A stretch of DNA of 64,000 nucleotides from Beta vulgaris subsp. vulgaris (GCF_026745355.1 NC_079205.1:39901056-39965055); one strand, 5' to 3'; numbered from the stretch's first letter, positions 12,607 to 23,760 are shown. A program made the numbers and translations. The notes: generated by a model from the sequence alone, not told the origin.

Positions 12607-13095
12607 ATTATGGGTCTAATATGTGCAAAATTGAGGTCGACCCAAATGTGTCAATTTCGACCACATAACAGAAAATCTTTCACCTATGCAAGAATTCTCC
12701 GCTTTCGTGATTGAACGATAATCAAACATTAATTTCATCTCCTTTATCTTTGATAATATAAAGATCGACAAAGGATTTTGAGGAGACATAACTACAAAAG
12801 GAAGATAAACTTAATCAATATCTCACCGATGAAGAATCTTGGGACAAATCCAGTCTTGAATCCTATAATAGTTTCAAAGAACTCAAATACATACACAAAT
12901 AAATAAAAAAGAAGAATTTCAACTTTGGCCTAATTGAAGTTTATTGCCTCAACCTTTCCATATTCCATATTTAGTGGTTCAAGGTTACAAAATAAACCTA
13001 CCTACTTGAGAGCTGAGGGTGCTAAAGTTCCATCAGAGCCACAATGCACTATACAAGATTTAATGTGTTAGATAATATTGTCATTTATTAAAATA

Positions 13096-13123
13096 ACTAG
13101 TTTTGAAACATGTGCGTTGCACA
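13096..13123 (-). mobile_element. Helitron 3' end (minus orientation)
   Basis: Read on the minus strand, the palindrome TGTGCAACGCACA (13111-13123) is followed about 10 bp later by the terminal CTAGT (13096-13100). A hairpin close to a CTRRT end is the Helitron 3' signature. The body would extend to the right; its 5' TC end was not identified. Confidence 0.6.
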
Positions 13124-13248
13124 GATTGTTTATTTAATCTTTTTGCAAATTTTTATTAACATCGTAGATTTTTTTGTTGTTGTTAAATGAGATTTTTCAA
13201 CACCATTGTATTTATATACTTCCTCCATTTTTTTTCAATTATAACAAT

Positions 13249-13320
13249 TGTCAAAGGACCAACTCAACCAAAAGCTTAAGCTAATGGTTGAGGCCCCAGG
13301 AATAGATTTATACTCTATCA
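13249..13320 (-). repeat. 3' LTR of the miniature LTR element
   Basis: This 72-bp repeat differs from its partner by only a few bases: an AAGCTAATGG against AAGCTTTTGG block in the middle. An internal near-palindrome around AAGCTTAAGCTT lies at its centre. Confidence 0.88.
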
Positions 13321-13423
13321 CGCCCCCTCTCCCTCATACCTGGCGCTAAATATTCCACTGAGAAAGGAGGGGTGGATGAGATTCGAACCCGTGACCTTTT
13401 TGTCACGCTGGCTCTTGATACCA

Positions 13424-13495
13424 TGTCAAAGGACCAACTCAACCAAAAGCTTAAGCTTTTGGTTGAGGCCCCAGGAATAGATTTATACTCTATCA
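13424..13495 (-). repeat. 5' LTR of the miniature LTR element
   Basis: This is the second 72-bp LTR. On the minus strand it abuts the primer-binding site (about 13410-13423) with no spacer. It contains the palindrome CCAAAAGCTTAAGCTTTTGG. Confidence 0.88.
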
Positions 13496-13501
13496 ACAAT
13501 T

Positions 13502-15720
13502 ACCACTTTGGATGGTTTTAGCTATGAGAACCATTGCACTTTTGGTATATAGTAAAAACAACTACAGTTGACAATATCGTCTTAACTTTGTTAATAAAAC
13601 CATCATTAATTACTCAAATTGACTCATAAAGTTGCATTTATTTTATTAAGGATTTACCTATCCATTACTCTAGTTAATTCCTTCTATGCTAAACTACCAA
13701 TTTTCTTTTATTTTCTTAAAAAGCATGTTCAAACTTATTGTTGCAGTAGAAAAAGACAAAAAAGATTTGTCATTATCCTTTAATTTATAGATTTGTTATT
13801 GTGATATATAAATTTTATATTTTTAATGCTCAATTGAATATTATAGCTAATTCTATTATTAAATAGTATCCCAATAATTAGTATGACTAACAATAGCTAA
13901 CACAATTTTAACATGAAAAATACCCGAACAATATTTTAAGAAAGTAGAGGGTAATAATTTAATATGCAAGATAGAAAGAATAGAGAAAAAATATTAGTGG
14001 TAGCCATAACTTTAATATAACGCATGAACACTAACACATAGAATAGACGATGGAAAAGCCAAGAAGAAGATCATATTGATGGTATCATGAATGACATAAA
14101 TTAGATATTAAACTAACCTATATTAATAATCGAAAATATTATTTAAGAGAAAAAAATCTCTTCATCAATCATGACCATATCAAGACTTATGAAACTTACC
14201 CTTTTCTTATGATCTGCGATCTCAAAGAATCTATAAACTTGACCCTCGATTTTCCAATTTTTTTAGTAGAATTAAGTTTATTGAAAAAATAATAAGATCT
14301 GACATATAGATATATGAAAAAAAAACATAAATAATTATCTATACAATAAATATTATAGGAACAAAATAATAAGCCAATTTCATAATACCTCTGCAATGTC
14401 GTTGACATAGTTATTTTTATATGTATCCAAAATAAAGAATAAATATAATAATATGTTATTGTTCATCTAAATAAATTTATTTTCGTAAGTTGTAAAACTA
14501 TATTGTATATGAAAATATATTTCGAGCACTCTCCGATGATAAGAAATTTATAATATTGTGTATTATGTAGCAAAAGTTATATTCAACTTAAATAGTTGAA
14601 TAATTTAGGTTGTTTATTTAAAATTAGGTGTAATATTCACTTATTAAAAATACCTTATGTGTATTTATATCCATGTGAAAAACTATTTTTAAAAAAAATT
14701 AAAATTAGAAAGAATAACATGTCATGTTTAGGTGAAGCTCTCTAATATTTTAAGGTTATTTTCAAAAATCATACTCTAATTTTTTTTTATCATCCAAAAC
14801 TCTAATATATATGTAACTTTATCGATATAGATTTTAATTTTTGTTGTAACAACAAAGTTTCCTTAATAAATTTGGTTGCAATACTAAATTGCTTTGGTAT
14901 AAGGCTTGTGTTTGGATCCTCTAAAGTTTTAAAAGAACTCTACAATGTAGGGTTTGAGCAATATCAACTATTGAATAAAAAATCAATGGCTCATATATTA
15001 TCTTTCCAAGAGCCGCTATATGTTTTCTCATTAAAATTCACCCCCTTATTTCCCCCTTCCACCAATATGAGCCTTTGATTTTTTAAATGTATGGTTCATA
15101 TACAACTCTATCTTATAAAATTTGATTAAAACTCTAGAGGATTTGGACTCGTAAGACTGAGGTTTTTGAAAAATTATATATATATTTAATCCTATTAATT
15201 GGACCTATGATAAAATGATATAGTCACATATAGTTCACTATAGTTATAGTTTACCCCTAGATCGCAACCTAGGTAGTTGGCATGTTCTGTACCGGGGATT
15301 ACATCTATCCCACCGAATTTCTTCTACCACAAGAAGAAAAAAAAATACCATAACAATTTCATCTAAAATATTTCCATCATCAAAAAAATATCAATAGAGA
15401 TACCCAATGATCTTACACCCAAAATTCAGAAAAAAAACAAGGATCGTAACCCTAAGTAATTCAAATTTCAAAATCATCTCACTTTTGTCTTCTCATTTTA
15501 AAACAACAATACAAACTCAATAATTATCAAAATCAACCACCATGTTCACAACAAACCAAATCATGAAATCAACAATCTCACAACAATACCAATAAATCAT
15601 AACGTAAAGAATACTCCTTTAATCATTCCAAAACATAACAACAAATAAATCACAAACTCAACATTTCCAAGCAACAATAATCTATCCAAAATAAATGACA
15701 ACAAAATATTCGAAAACATA
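13502..15720. other. AT-rich intergenic DNA, no gene
   Basis: No coding region is recognisable. A weak inverted repeat (TTTGGATCCTCTAAAGTTTT near 14911 against AAAACTCTAGAGGATTTGGA near 15129) may be a small MITE of about 245 bp, but no TSD was resolved. The remainder is simple AT-rich sequence. Confidence 0.45.
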
Positions 15721-15729
15721 ATGGAAACG

Positions 15730-16440
15730 GTTTTTTCACCATATACCCCTGACAAATTTTTTTTTGCACCGTATACCCTTTCAACTTTCCAAATTCACCA
15801 TATACCCTTCACTTTTCGAAAAATACATCAAGTTACCCTTAATGACTAACGACGTTAAACTCCGTTAGTCATTAATCCCTAATCACCCTCTAACCCTAAT
15901 TAATTAACCTAAATCTAACCCTAATACCCTAACCTAGCCTAACTCTAACCTTAACCTTCACCCCCACCCCAACCCCACCCACACCCCCACCCACCGCTGC
16001 AGTCCCCCTCCCCACCACCCTCGAAGCCCCCATCCACCCTTCCGCCACCTACAGCACCGCAACCCCCTCTCCTTCCGCCACCCGCAGCACAAACCGCCTG
16101 CCTCGTCGAGTGGCAGCACTGGAAACTCGCGCAGCCGCAAAATTCGACAGCCGCAAGTTAAACTCGCTGAAATCGGGCTGAAATAGGGGGAGAAGGGGAG
16201 GGGGAGCTGCGAGAAAAGGGGAGGGGGTGCTGCGTGGTAGGGGATGGCGGAAGGGGGGAGGTGCGAAAATCCGGTGGGGTGGGGTGGGGTGCGAAAATCT
16301 GGTCAGGGGTGGGGGTCACATGTGCGAAAATCCGGTGGGGTGGGTGGGGTGTGAAAATCCGGTCAAGGGTGGGGGTGGTGGGTCAGGTTGTGGTAGGTCA
16401 GGTGGTGGTGCTGGTTAGGGTTAGGGTGGGTTAGGGGTGG
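15730..16440. mobile_element. Truncated C-rich/G-rich Mutator-like element
   Basis: The left end CGGTTTTTTCACCATATACC, the following ATATACCC-type repeats and the CCCTAA-rich stretch (15868-15960) match the terminus of the complete element at 26588-27766. A C-rich block (15958-16095) is followed by a G-rich block (16185-16450) that contains about four copies of a GCGAAAATCCGGT-GGGGTGG unit. A short TTAGGGTTAGGG stretch lies at 16415-16430. The right TIR is missing, so the copy is truncated. The short open frames here are low-complexity artefacts. Confidence 0.6.
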
Positions 16441-16791
16441 TGGTGGGCTTTGAGCTGGGAATGGTGGGTTGTTCATGGAAAACAATGAAGAAAACAATTC
16501 TTTTTCTAACTTACTCACTCAATCAAAAAACCTTCTACCCTCCATTGAGAATAGAAGAGATTCTACTTTCATACAATATCTTAATGGAATTCTTTATGTC
16601 TATTCTTTTTGTTCAAAATACAATTTACAAGAAATTAATATTAGAAAATCACTCACAACGTTTGTTAGTTTTTTACATTAACGAATTAAGATATTTCAAT
16701 TCATCTAACTATTAATCTCTCATATTTTATGTGTAATCATAACTATAGTACAAATGAAGTACATAATAAAATAACAATTTTTGAAATTAAC

Positions 16792-16821
16792 GCACGCATC
16801 GCGTGCATATTAGAGACTAGT
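16792..16821 (+). mobile_element. Helitron 3' end (plus orientation)
   Basis: The hairpin GCACGCATCGCGTGC (16792-16806) is followed 10 bp later by CTAGT (16817-16821), then T. The same terminal sequence recurs at 39298-39325, so both are 3' ends of one Helitron family. The end lies about 415 bp upstream of the SPH start codon. Confidence 0.7.
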
Positions 16822-17095
16822 TTAACATGTTACAACCAAGACAAGACACATTCAATTTTAAATATTAGGCATAAATATAGAAAGATTTTAAGATATATGA
16901 CAAAAAGTGCAAATTATTAATGTATTGATTTACTTTCCAAATATATATGTATGAAATAAGGAAATAATCAGCAAGGATCCACTACATTAATTTCTTGCTT
17001 CCATACAAGAATTGAAATTAATGAAACACGTCATACATCCTCGATTCTTATGGGAAATTTCAAATCTTCATCAAAGATTAAACGCCTTAGACGAC

Positions 17096-17104
17096 TATAA
17101 ATAA
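17096..17104 (+). promoter_or_regulatory. TATA box of the SPH gene
   Basis: TATAAATAA lies 140 bp upstream of the SPH start codon, in a suitable position for a plant core promoter with a leader of about 100 bases. Confidence 0.6.
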
Positions 17105-17235
17105 AGCAAATTTTCATCATTTTGAGAAAAAGCAAAAGTATGAAATAGATATATTATTCTACTCACAAATTCTGATATACTCTCAACACACGCAAAAAAG
17201 TTGTTCACCAAAAGAAAAGAAAAAATACTACTACA

Positions 17236-17667
17236 ATGCTAAAACTTGTACTAGCTATAATATTAATTTTAGGAGTGACACACAATCCATGTGTGACATG
17301 TTGGAGTTTGTGGCCAGCAGATTATTGGGTGAAAGTAGAAAATGGATTACGCAAGGATATTATTGATGTACACTGCAGTGGAGGTGGTAAAAAGATTGAA
17401 GATCTAGGACTTCATCATATATCCCCTAAAGGTAATTTCAATTGGACATTTAAAAGTGAAATATGGAAAAGGGTTGCCTATACGTGTAACTTGACATGGC
17501 CTAATCATGGTCATATAAGTTATGAGGCATTTGAAGATGATTATAGTTTCGTGGATAAATATTGTGGGGGTCGTCATTGTACTTGGAAATCAGCTGAAGA
17601 TGGACTTTATCTCTATAATAATAATAAAAAGAGGTATACTCGACTTGGAACTTGGGATAAGCCATAG
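17236..17667 (+). CDS. Secreted S1/SPH-family peptide (self-incompatibility protein homologue), 143 aa
   Basis: A single-exon frame begins with a signal peptide (hydrophobic LVLAIILILGV at residues 4-14; cleavage probably near residue 22). The mature part of about 120 residues shows the plant self-incompatibility S1 fold pattern. It has a VKVENGL strand, HCSGGGKKIEDLG at 46-58, a GNFNWTFKSEIWKRVAYTC segment at 66-84, and a Trp/Tyr-rich C-terminal half ending near WKSAEDGLYLY. Four mature cysteines (47, 84, 110, 115) are placed for the two family disulfides. Possible N-glycosylation sites are N69 (NWT) and N85 (NLT). The family is secreted; S1 of poppy is the pistil self-incompatibility determinant, but most plant homologues have unknown roles, so no mating function should be assumed. 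Confidence 0.93.
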   Translation: MLKLVLAIILILGVTHNPCVTCWSLWPADYWVKVENGLRKDIIDVHCSGGGKKIEDLGLHHISPKGNFNWTFKSEIWKRVAYTCNLTWPNHGHISYEAFEDDYSFVDKYCGGRHCTWKSAEDGLYLYNNNKKRYTRLGTWDKP

Positions 17668-18491
17668 AATATATCATTATTGTACTACTTTTATAATTGG
17701 CATAATAATTTGAAATATTATTACAAATTATGTGGTTTTCTTACCTTTTTTTTTCAACTTTAGCTATGTCGTTGTGGCTTTTAGCTTTTTACATGGTGAC
17801 CACTCATGGTATAACAAATTCAACATGGTGGAAATTTTATTTTTTCACATTCCAAAGTAGACTTCAACTATCTAATTATCATAACTAAGATATAAACCAC
17901 AATAATTCAAATGGTACCACACGGGATCACGCCGTTTATCATTTTTGTTAGACGCATTTCTTCCGTTATCTAAATGTCATTTCATTCTTCTAAAATATAT
18001 ATAGAGTTTTAATTTAGAGAGATGAAACTACATTTTAAGAGTTTAAAAAAATAAGAAATAGAGTTTAGTTTACAATGAATTACAAATACCTAAGTATAGT
18101 AAAATCAACTATAACTTTTAACATAAATTTCAAAAACAAAAATTAATTTTTGTCCAATTAAAAAGAAGTTAAAAATACTTTGAAACAAAATTCATTTCTA
18201 ATAAATTTGAAAATCTGTAAATAGAGTTTGGTTTAGAAATAAATTCTAAAGTATGGTAAATTGATTATAACTCTACTTTCAAAAATAATAATTTTTGTAA
18301 CATTGAAAATAGTTTGAAAATACATTAAAACAAGATTCATAGAGTATATATTTAAAAAGTTATGCATAAGATATTTTTATATAATACAAAGTATACATTG
18401 CACATGAATCCAATTTCTACTCAACTAATTCGACTTTCATAGATCACTAATCGATACTTCATTGCTAAAAGGTTGAGTTACTAGATATATA
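17668..18491. other. AT-rich intergenic DNA downstream of SPH
   Basis: No recognisable gene or repeat family is seen. Phrases such as AGAGTTTAGTTTA near 18060 and 18225 recur loosely, suggesting an old internal duplication. Confidence 0.4.
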
Positions 18492-18730
18492 CTCCCTCTG
18501 CTTTTATTTATTTGCTACATTTTGGTTTATACAGGAATTTAGGAGATGTCATTCTCATTCTTTTTTAGTGTACTTTTTGACCCCTTTATCATTAAATAGG
18601 GTGGGAAAAGGAGAAACAAATATAATACTATTACTTTTTGGTGGGCCAAGTCTCCTAATAAGGAAATGTAGCAAATAAAAAAAAGCAACCTGTTTTGGAA
18701 AATGTAGCAAATAAATAAAAGCAGGGGGAG
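18492..18730. mobile_element. Stowaway-type MITE
   Basis: TIRs CTCCCTCTGCTTTTATTTAT (left) and the complement of the right end (CTCCCCCTGCTTTTATTTAT) match over about 31 of 32 bases, flanked by TA (18490-18491 and 18731-18732). The interior of about 175 bp is non-coding. TIR identity is the highest of the four Stowaway copies in this window, suggesting relative youth. Confidence 0.9.
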
Positions 18731-19547
18731 TAGTAGTTAATAGAAGAGAATATGACGTGTAGAATTTAAAAGATAAATTTTTTTATCTCCAACGCGATTT
18801 GGTGCGAGGTAGAATTGTAAAATAGAAACAAACAATAAAAAAAAAGTTATATTTGACAGTTAGTAAGATAAAGCCAAAAATTTCTTTAATTTCCTTTAAA
18901 AAATTAGAATTAATATAATTTCAAAAAAAAAAAAATAGTGTATTAGAATTAATATAATTATGATGGGATTTTTTTGTCAACTGAATTGAGAAGTGTTTGA
19001 TATGAGTAAGATCATATCGTTTAGAATACAACTAATATTGTAACTTTTTGGTATCGTTAATTATTTAAAATTTTATATACTGCATTGGACCAGTGTGAAA
19101 ACTAGTGTATCATGTGTATGTGTGTGTAGCCAATTAAATAAATCTTGTTACCAAACACTTGATGCCTTCATCAAATACCAAATGTTCCTACCTTTTTTTT
19201 TTAGAAAACTACATATGGGTGATATAACATATATGGCAAGAATTTAATATCGCTAACCATCTATATAATACTATAAAGCAATAAGGATTTGCTTATGTGT
19301 TAAGAGCAAATTGAACTGCTGATGTGTCAAGAGCAAATTGAATTGCTGATGTGTCAATCCTTTGTAAAATCTTTTACAATTTTTCGCCACGTGTATTTGT
19401 CTTTAAATATTTATGTTATGCATTACTTTTTTAGGCATATAATTGGAAAGCTATTTCAGAAAGTTCTCTGTTATGGAATGTAAATCAACTAAATTTTAGG
19501 AATCGATTGCTATTAATTAATAATTATTTATGCATCATAAAATTGCC

Positions 19548-19770
19548 AAAAAAAATATGTCTCCTAAATCCGATATTTTAGGCACTAATTAAAAAAATCA
19601 TATCCCCTAAATACGGTATTTTAGAAATTAATTAAAAATTCATATCCCCTAAATTCGGTATTTTAGAAAATAATTAAAAATTCATATCCCCTAAATTCGG
19701 TATTTTAGAAACTAATTAAAAATTCATATCCCCTAAATTCGGTATTTGAGTTACTAATTATATATTTTGA
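19548..19770. repeat. 42-bp tandem repeat, about 5 units
   Basis: Units contain CATATCCCCTAAATTCGGTA, at 19599, 19641, 19683 and 19725 (exact 42-bp spacing), plus a diverged leading unit near 19557. Units are contiguous with no unique spacers, so this is a minisatellite. It lies inside the candidate Helitron. Confidence 0.92.
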
Positions 19771-20189
19771 CACTAATTAAGAAATAAATTTATAGCAAGA
19801 AGCTGATATTTTAGGTACTACTTAAGGTATTACAACTATTTAAATGAACATGTTGTACTCTCTTCTTAAACCCAAATTAAAACAAAAGTCTTAACAGATT
19901 ACAATATTGAACTTAAAGTTTACCAAGGGACGTATTAATCATACAATAAATTGTATTATAGGTTTTTTTTTTAAAGTTCAAATTATAAGATCATTGACCA
20001 CTTATCCATACCATCAAAATTATGAGTTCATTGCAAACTATAAAATCGTGGACCGTCATATTACAAAGACTACGGTGTATCCCATAAAACGATGATAATT
20101 ATTAGTGAGTTACAATGTGATTAGCAATACAAAACACGATCCACGATAAAATCAATAATAATTGCTATTAGCACCTCATGTATAACACA

Positions 20190-20335
20190 AAAAAATAAAG
20201 ATCTTATGTATTAACACTTAGCATAAAAGAATAAACATCTTATGTACTAACACTTAGCTTGCACAAAAGAATAAACATCTTATGTACTAATACTTGCACA
20301 AAAGTCTAAACATCTTATGTACTAACACCTAATAT
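20190..20335. repeat. Short tandem repeat with CATCTTATGTACTAACAC units
   Basis: About four imperfect units share AAACATCTTATGTACTAACA, with spacing of roughly 40-50 bp. Some units differ by presence or absence of TTAGCTTGCAC. No coding potential. Confidence 0.75.
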
Positions 20336-20704
20336 TAAATTAAACTATCAACTAAAAAACGGATTAGCCAATATATGAATAGATAAGAAAAGCTAACAAA
20401 GTCTTAACAAAAGTTAACTTTTACTTGGCTCATGATGTTTGTAAAACTTAAAGGAGGGCAGCCTAATTGTAACAGCAAGCATGAGATGTCTTAAAGTTTA
20501 GTATAATAACAATGGGACCCCTTTCATTGTACAAAATATCACATTGCAGTATTTAAAGTCCGCTAGGAATATGCTATCTTAACTGGTAAATGTATGGCAT
20601 CTCTATGTAAGGTTAAAGATTAAAATTACATATAGAACTTATGTGAAATTTATTGTCTATAATTTTAGTGTAGTTGTATCTTTGTGAAGTTTATAAGTCA
20701 TATA

Positions 20705-20957
20705 CTTCCTCCATTTCGAATTACTACACTTTGAAAATTGCACTGTTCATGAATGAGGTTTGACCATGCATTATTTACTATTAGATAAAATCAAATGTTA
20801 TAATATAATATGTTGTTGGATTTGTCTCAATGTATATTTTCAGAAAATCAAAATTTTATACTTGACTCTAATACATAATTAAAGATATTAGTAGTCAAAA
20901 TAGTGCATCGACAAGCATAAAAGTTAAAGTGTAGCGAGTAATTTGAAACAGAGGAAG
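20705..20957. mobile_element. Stowaway-type MITE
   Basis: The left terminus CTTCCTCCATTTCGAATTAC and the complement of the right terminus (CTTCCTCTGTTTCAAATTAC) form imperfect TIRs of about 30 bp, flanked by TA (20703-20704 and 20958-20959). It is nested in the candidate Helitron at 19260-22249. Confidence 0.82.
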
Positions 20958-20959
20958 TA

Positions 20960-22219
20960 TATTTGTTCAGTTTATTCACAACAATCGAATCACAACTAAA
21001 AATAATAATATTACCATACATATGAAATTTGAGAGCTCAAAATTTCTAGGTGTTCATCTCAAAGAAAAGATAAAATATCATATAATATATTTCCACATAT
21101 AAATTGATTTTTATTGACCTGGGTCAGTGAGCTAATCACAAAACTCACAATAAAAATGAAAAAAAAGGTGAATTGTGCATGTAGCAAATAATTGACAATA
21201 CAATTCATTCTATATTTTACTTTCTAAAATAAATAAAAAATATGGGTCAAATAGTATGAAACTTACAAACTTTAAATTCTAAGAGAGGTGCATAGAATCT
21301 TACTTCTATCTAGAAGTCGAATATAATCTTAACAAAATCTAAGTTTGCTAATTAATAAAGTTCCAAACTGTAACAAACCCTTGCTTAGAACTCTCAGTTT
21401 TCACTGCCATAAAAATTTTGTCTTTTCCATCTCAATTCGAACATCTAGAAAGTGAATCATCATCTTCATATAAAAAACTTATGTAGATAACATCTGAATC
21501 TCACACATCCAACGTTAATGGATAAAAACACAATCAAATTCATTTTTTCTCCATTTTTGAAAATATCAAGTGTGTTCGATGAATCTGTGGTCAAACTTTT
21601 TGGATAACTTTTTTCGAATAAATCTGGAATTTAACGTGAAATTTTTTTGTTTAATAACATAAGATTAAATTGATCGAATGTAGCAATTTTTCGAATAAAT
21701 CTCCATTTTATTTAAATATAATATTGCCCAAATTCAGGAGAAAGGTTCAATTAAATATAACAATTCTAGCTATGTTTTAAATCTCCATTTTTGGTTTGTA
21801 ATTTGCACGGGTTTAGTTAGCCATATCAAGAGTTGCCAGCATTAGGGTTTGAAATTTTATTTGTGATAAAGATCACGGGATCTCAAGACAACAAAAGAGT
21901 GGGGTGTGAGGGACTGTGGAAAGTAAGGACGACAGAAAGTGAAAAAGAAGTGGTTGCATGATTGAATCCCAATAATGAAGCGAATTGTGATTTTATTTGG
22001 TCCTCAATATGAAGCAACGGGTAGAGCAAAGACTTTTTCAGTTAACGCTGCACAATAATATTTATTACATCAGTCGTTGAGCGCACGAGTTATAAGTCAA
22101 TTTTAAAATATTCCTCATAAACGATATGATTATAAAAAGTTTAAATCATGATTTAATATTCACCCCATGATTTTGGGAGAAACATCATAAAGTCATAAAA
22201 TTTATAGATAAAAAAAATT
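20960..22219. other. AT-rich DNA within the candidate Helitron, no gene
   Basis: No domain-bearing frame or known repeat was recognised here. This is the 3' half of the candidate Helitron. Confidence 0.4.
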
Positions 22220-22334
22220 CCGTGCATTTTGTACGGGTCAAAACCTAGTACATAATAGTTCTATTAACTAGAGATAATCGTATGTAAGAATCTTTATAGC
22301 TTATGAAAGCTATTTGGAATTATTACTAATCATA

Positions 22335-22760
22335 AATAGAGGTGTAAAAACAAAAAAAGAGTTGACCCACGTGTGAACCTGCATCCAACCCAGATTTAAG
22401 ATTTTTCGAGCCGAAAGTGGAAGATTAAAAAGCCGACCTATTTCAACCCAAGTCTACCCCCCAGTTGGACTCGCCAAAAATCGAAACCCAAACTGATCTG
22501 CACCGACCCAAGTTGAACCCACACCCAATTGGACCCGCAAATATGACTTATGTCCGACCCAATGTCAACATGCACCCAACTATACCTCAGAATGACCCAG
22601 CTACCCAGCTAGGTCCGAGTTGTGTAGACCCAACTCAATGGTGACTTACCCAATATCAACCATTCAACCTGACTCAATCCTAACTCGACACAAAACTCTT
22701 TCGATTCAAGGCTACCCGACCTAAAACCATGTCGACTCAAAGCTACCCGACCCAATGATG
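22335..22760. repeat. Degenerate GACCCAAC-rich low-complexity repeat
   Basis: The tract is composed of imperfect ACCCAAC/GACCCGA reiterations and starts after TAGAGGTGTAAAAAC, which resembles hAT-type termini. The right end is not found. Similar composition recurs at 30217-30600, 31380-32235 and (reverse complement) 43582-44554. The last of these has a resolved hAT structure, so these tracts may be relics of the same kind of element. Confidence 0.45.
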
Positions 22761-22932
22761 GTATCTCATGATGAATATTAAATAATTAATACTATTGTGT
22801 CATTGTGATTCTTTTAGGAAATTGTATAAATATCTTTAGTAAACAATTTTTAATATGGTTTTTATTTTTTAAGTTAGCAATTAGTTTTGGTTTGCTAAAC
22901 ATTTTGGGAGAGAGTTTTGGTTTTTATAATAT

Positions 22933-23728
22933 ACTAGTTTTTTAGCCCGGGCGATGACCCGGGTCAGTTACAATAAATAAATATGTTGTTATTTTTTATT
23001 ATTTCATAATTTATTTTGCTACTTTTCGTATTTTTTGTTCATTAAGAATAAATTGAAAATTCACATCACGCGTGATAAGTAAAAAATATTTGAAAGTTTT
23101 GAGTTTGAAAACATACAATACCTAAAAAGTGATTGTGGTAAGAGAAAATGACATCAATATTCTCTTGTAAGTTGTGTAATAAGAGTGTTAAAGATGTACT
23201 TGCTCTGTTTTTTTTAATTGCTACATTTTTCTTAAATGATTGTTTCTTTTTAATTGTTATATTTTTATTTATTTGGGATACTTGGCTCACCATAAAGTAA
23301 TACTTTTATATTTGTTCTTCTCTTTTTCCACCCAAAAATACTACGTTTTCACTTTTTTTCATTATTTTACATTAAATGGATCAAAAAGTATACTCAAAAA
23401 GCTTGAAAGTGACATTGCATAAATTATTGTGCATACAACAATGTAACAATAAAAAACGGATGGAGTATATACTTGTTAAGTTTTTTTAGTTAATTACAAT
23501 TATTACAAGACTTTATCATATTTTATTTGAAACATTGAACAATTAAGTCATAGTGTAATGATGGTTAAAATCTTACTTTTCATTTCAAAGGTCACGTGTT
23601 CAATACCTTGCACTTACATTTTTTAAAATAAATGAGGAGTACACTTGAACATAAAGCATTTGCATTAGAAATTGGAGGAGAGTGCCACGTGACATATAAA
23701 CTTTCTTTCGCACGCCTTTTAGTATAGA
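22933..23728 (-). mobile_element. Candidate Helitron with both ends (minus orientation)
   Basis: On the minus strand the 5' end is TCTATACTAAAAGGCGTGCG (starting at 23728), close to the conserved plant Helitron start. The 3' end has the hairpin CCCGGGTCATCGCCCGGG (22946-22963) followed by CTAGT (22933-22937). A Stowaway MITE (23199-23465) and a pol III-like sequence (about 23550-23610) lie inside. No RepHel gene is present. Its 5' end abuts the 3' end of a second Helitron copy at 23730. Confidence 0.55.
23199..23465. mobile_element. Stowaway-type MITE
   Basis: The left end CTTGCTCTGTTTTTTTTAAT and the complement of the right end (CTCCATCCGTTTTTTATTGT) form imperfect TIRs, flanked by TA (23197-23198 and 23466-23467). 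Non-coding. Confidence 0.72.
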
Positions 23729-23729
23729 C

Positions 23730-23760
23730 ACTAGTGAGTGTCCGCGGGATGCCCCGGGGT
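23730..23760 (-). mobile_element. Helitron 3' end, copy 1
   Basis: Terminal CTAGT (minus strand; 23730-23734) lies next to a CCCCGGGGC-type hairpin at 23742-23759. Relative to copy 2 the hairpin reads CCGCGGGATG instead of CCCGGGCGATG, a small rearrangement or consensus error. Confidence 0.6.

Larger units (their letters stand above)
13249..13495 (-). mobile_element. Complete 247-bp TRIM/SMART LTR retrotransposon
   Basis: Two near-identical 72-bp direct repeats (13249-13320 and 13424-13495) start TG and end CA. They are flanked by the 5-bp TSD ACAAT (13244-13248 and 13496-13500). On the minus strand the upstream LTR is followed directly by TGGTATCAAGAGCC, a primer-binding site for initiator-Met tRNA. 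The downstream LTR is preceded by the purine tract GAGGGAGAGGGGGCG. The internal region is only about 103 bp and codes for nothing. This is a terminal-repeat retrotransposon in miniature, in the size class called SMART, and must be mobilised in trans. It sits beside a Stowaway-like half end (ACTTCCTCC at 13218). Confidence 0.9.
19260..22249 (+). mobile_element. Candidate non-autonomous Helitron (about 3 kb)
   Basis: The left end A|TCTATATAATACTATAAAG (from 19260) resembles plant Helitron 5' termini. The right end has a hairpin CCGTGCATTTTGTACGG (22220-22236) followed by CTAGT (22245-22249). The base after the 3' end is A rather than the usual T. The body holds tandem repeats and a Stowaway MITE but no RepHel gene. 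The 3' end is better supported than the 5' end; pairing of the two is inferred. Confidence 0.45.

Noticed and set aside
13354..13423. tRNA-like or SINE sequence (GGTTCGAATCTC box, minus strand)
   Set aside because: The TGGTATCAAGAGCC next to it is better read as a primer-binding site between two 72-bp LTRs with a TSD; the whole unit is a miniature LTR element. No cloverleaf for a functional tRNA was found.
15868..16435. Telomere or interstitial telomeric array
   Set aside because: CCCTAA-like motifs are irregular and belong to the arms of a transposable element; no regular telomeric heptamer array is present.
17236..17667. Functional self-incompatibility determinant
   Set aside because: The S1/SPH family is large in plants and mostly not involved in self-incompatibility; there is no linked pollen determinant here.
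19060..19112. Additional Helitron 3' end (AACTAGTG after ACTG...CAGT)
   Set aside because: The possible hairpin stem is only 4 bp and no family match to the other ends is seen.
19548..19770. CRISPR-like array
   Set aside because: The 42-bp units are contiguous without unique spacers, and the genome is a plant nuclear genome.
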